From positions 1 through 8,048 of the forward strand of contig JAXDLT010000265.1 of NCBI GenBank assembly GCA_034666465.1: DNA of 8,048 nucleotides, given 5' to 3'. Both the position numbers and the translations under genes were made by a program. The notes beneath the pieces were generated by a model, which saw nothing but the letters and a program-made list of their open reading frames with translations, made no database searches and was not told the DNA's origin. Of the stretch, positions 6,460-8,048 are shown in pieces. The stretch's first letter is position 1; every line of letters starts with the position of its first letter. Source of the stretch: CF-96 sp028287605 (GTDB taxonomy: Bacteria; Chloroflexota; Dormibacteria; Aeolococcales; Aeolococcaceae).

Positions 6460-6491
6460 CGTCACGGGAGTGGTACAGGGGCCCTGTGACG
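6460..6491. promoter_or_regulatory. Nested palindromes in the transporter leader
   Basis: The inner repeat ACAGGG-G-CCCTGT (6475-6487) is perfect. An outer pair, CGTCAC (6460-6465) and GTGACG (6486-6491), partly overlaps its right arm, so the two pairings are mutually exclusive as RNA folds. They lie just below a possible -10 (TAGTGT, 6442-6447) and 18 nt above GGAGG, a usual place for a repressor operator or a leader switch for the transporter. Confidence 0.45.
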
Positions 6492-6518
6492 CCTTCCTCA
6501 TGAGCACCGGAGGCATTG

Positions 6519-7946
6519 ATGAGCAGCAACACCCATTCCTCGCGCCCCTCGACGAGCGTCCCGATGCGCCGAATCGCGCTCGCCAGCCTGTGGGGGACCA
6601 CGATCGAGTTCTATGACTTCTTCATCTACGGCACCGCGGCCGCGCTCGTCTTCGGGAAGGTCTTCTTCCCCGGGCTCGGAGCGTCGGCGGCGACCGCCGC
6701 CTCGTTCGCGACCCTCGGCGTGGCATTCCTGTTCCGCCCGCTCGGCGCCATCCTGTTCGGGCACCTCGGCGACCGCCTCGGCCGCAAGAGGACGCTCGTC
6801 TCCACGCTGCTCCTGATGGGGTCGGCGACCGTGGCGGTCGGGCTGCTGCCCACCGCGACGAGCATCGGGGCCGCGGCACCGATCGCCCTGGTCGTCCTGC
6901 GGGCGGTGCAGGGACTGGCCGTCGGCGGCGAGTGGGCCGGCGCCGCGTTGCTCACCGCGGAGTACGCCCCGAAGGGCAAGCGCGGTCTCTACGGCATGTT
7001 CCCCCAGCTCGGCCCGAGCAGCGCCTTCGGCCTGTCGAGCGCGACGTTCCTGGTCACCGCGTTGACGATGAGCCCGGAGGCCTTCCAGAGCTGGGGCTGG
7101 CGGATTCCGTTCCTGGTCAGCATCGTGCTCGTCGCCGTCGGTCTCTACGTCCGGTTGCAGATCGCGGAGACGCCGGTGTTCCGCCAGGCGGTGGCCCGTC
7201 TCGAGCAGGCGAAGGTGCCCGTCGCCGAGGCGCTGCGTCACCAGTGGCGGGAGATCCTGCTCGTCGGCGGCACGCTGACCATGCTCTTCGGGTTCTTCTA
7301 CATCGGCAGCGTCTACCTCACAAGCTACGCCGGACCGAAGCCACCGCCCGCCACGCACGTCGGGGTGCTGGGCCTGGCGCGGCCCACGATCCTGGCATGC
7401 GGCATCGCGGCCTCCGTCGCCGGCGCCGCGGTTGTCGCTCTCTCCGCACTGTTCTCCGACCGTGTCGGGAGGCGCCGGGTCATCCTCGTCGGCAACCTCG
7501 TCGCGATCGTCTGGGGGCTGGTCCTCTTCCCGCTCATGCAGCCCGGCAGCGCACTCCTCTTCGGCGTGGGACTGACGGGCACGTCCGTGTGCTCGGCCAT
7601 CGCCTACGGGCCGGCGGCCGCCTACCTGCCGGAGATCTTCTCCACCCGCTACCGCTGCACCGCAGCCGGCATGGGCTACAACCTCGCCGGCATCCTCGGC
7701 GGCGCGCTGCCGCTGATCGTCGCCCCGTGGCTCACCGCGGCATTCGGCGGGATCGGGGTGGGCGTGTACATGGCAGCGCTCGGGCTGCTCAGCATGGTCT
7801 GCGTGCTCGCGCTGAAGGAGACCAGGGACGTCGCGCTCGACCGAGCGGTGGCGCCGGCTCCGGCGGCGGTGGAGCGCCCGAGTACGGCGGCCGCGGAGCC
7901 GCATGGGGCCGTGTCGTCGGCCCCGGCGTACTCGAACCTCGGCTGA
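6519..7946 (+). CDS. MHS-family MFS transporter (metabolite:H+ symporter)
   Basis: Inner-membrane major facilitator of 475 residues, within the usual 430-480 range for the metabolite:H+ symporter family, which imports organic acids, osmolytes and similar small solutes with protons. Signatures seen: TM1 with TTIEFYDFFIYGTAAAL (27-43); loop 2-3 motif A GHLGDRLGRKR (81-91) and its echo SDRVGRRR (313-320); RAVQGLAVGGEWAGA in TM4 (128-142); WGWRIPFLVS (192-201) and AETPVFR (216-222) before the central loop; and LPEIFSTRYRCTAAGMGYN followed by LAGILGG (370-395) in the C-half. About twelve hydrophobic segments are present. Residues 434-475 form a soluble Ala/Pro-rich tail. ATG 6519 is chosen over the adjacent TTG 6516 because GGAGG (6509-6513) sits 5 nt upstream of it. 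It is divergent from the SARP regulator, which may control it. The substrate cannot be deduced from sequence alone. Confidence 0.93.
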   Translation: MSSNTHSSRPSTSVPMRRIALASLWGTTIEFYDFFIYGTAAALVFGKVFFPGLGASAATAASFATLGVAFLFRPLGAILFGHLGDRLGRKRTLVSTLLLMGSATVAVGLLPTATSIGAAAPIALVVLRAVQGLAVGGEWAGAALLTAEYAPKGKRGLYGMFPQLGPSSAFGLSSATFLVTALTMSPEAFQSWGWRIPFLVSIVLVAVGLYVRLQIAETPVFRQAVARLEQAKVPVAEALRHQWREILLVGGTLTMLFGFFYIGSVYLTSYAGPKPPPATHVGVLGLARPTILACGIAASVAGAAVVALSALFSDRVGRRRVILVGNLVAIVWGLVLFPLMQPGSALLFGVGLTGTSVCSAIAYGPAAAYLPEIFSTRYRCTAAGMGYNLAGILGGALPLIVAPWLTAAFGGIGVGVYMAALGLLSMVCVLALKETRDVALDRAVAPAPAAVERPSTAAAEPHGAVSSAPAYSNLG

Positions 7947-7962
7947 CACCACGCGCCGATGA

Positions 7963-7993
7963 CGGCGGCTCCGCGGTCACCGCGGAGCCGTCG
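7963..7993 (+). terminator. Strong hairpin terminator after the transporter
   Basis: An 11-bp perfect stem, CGGCTCCGCGG / CCGCGGAGCCG, closes a 3-nt TCA loop. It extends through one G-T wobble to two more pairs at the base (14 pairs in all). It begins 17 nt after the transporter stop. There is no T-tract. It is symmetric enough to stop transcription from both sides. Confidence 0.8.
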
Positions 7994-8048
7994 CCGGCGG
8001 CGCGAGTCGTGCCCAGACGGAGAACGACGGCACCGAGCAGGCGCCGCG

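Larger units (their letters stand above)
6199..6518. other. Divergent control region between regulator and transporter
   Basis: This 320-bp stretch has no supported gene. It holds the regulator's -10 box (6257-6262), a TTCGCGAA palindrome (6416-6423), a possible plus-strand -10 TAGTGT (6442-6447), nested palindromes (6460-6491) and the transporter ribosome binding site GGAGG (6509-6513). I found no clear pair of SARP-type direct heptamer repeats at 11-bp spacing. Open frames here lack start signals and family resemblance. Confidence 0.6.

Noticed and set aside
6498..7952. Antisense open frame of 484 codons across the transporter
   Set aside because: It mirrors the transporter's GC-rich codons; the product is low-complexity Arg/Glu/Gly-rich with no family resemblance, while the plus strand is an unmistakable MHS protein.
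7977..8048. Possible C-terminus of a convergent minus-strand gene entering from the right edge
   Set aside because: One frame is open from the edge to a TGA in the terminator loop, but only 23 codons are visible and another minus frame is equally open; too little to call.
1..8048. CRISPR arrays, tRNA or rRNA genes, insertion-sequence ends, Tn3 terminal repeats
   Set aside because: No regularly spaced repeats, no cloverleaf or rRNA-like sequence and no paired element ends were found by reading.

Overview
The window is high-GC DNA with GC-rich third codon positions, short leaders, terminators without T-tracts, and a very large SARP-type regulator. This points to an actinobacterium in the broad sense; the genus cannot be named from the sequence. 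Eight reading frames are supported. Several carry no named gene symbol because their families are recognisable but the individual members are not.

Layout, left to right. (1) 1-1120 holds a divergent pair: a Nudix hydrolase on the minus strand, cut by the left edge, and a compact single-domain SET methyltransferase on the plus strand, separated by about 200 bp. (2) 1121-1354 is a convergent gap with a perfect hairpin. (3) 1355-2287 (minus) encodes a 310-residue alpha/alpha-toroid protein related to squalene cyclases and prenyltransferases, with three visible repeat motifs but no class II cyclase DXDD motif. (4) 2288-3111 is the patchwork part of the window. It holds the first 30 codons of a Tn3-family transposase fused to an unrelated acidic tail, a perfect 21-bp palindrome over its start codon, a small ComFB-like CxCxxC protein, and a 39-codon reading frame with a near-ideal Shine-Dalgarno sequence. 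(5) 3112-6198 (minus) is a 1028-residue SARP/AfsR-like regulator: winged helix, BTAD, NB-ARC-type ATPase and a TPR-rich C-terminus. (6) 6199-6518 is a divergent control region with a good minus-strand -10 box and nested palindromes in front of the transporter. (7) 6519-7946 (plus) is an MHS-family major facilitator transporter followed by a strong hairpin terminator.

How the parts may work together. The SARP regulator and the MHS transporter share a divergent promoter region, the usual arrangement for a local regulator and a target transporter, so the transporter is its first candidate target. On the other side the regulator, the 39-residue peptide and the ComFB-like protein lie head to tail on the minus strand with no convincing terminator between them, so they may form one transcription unit. 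This regulator / micropeptide / ComFB-like arrangement is the least ordinary part of the window. It is inferred from gene order, ribosome binding sites and codon use; no function is demonstrated.
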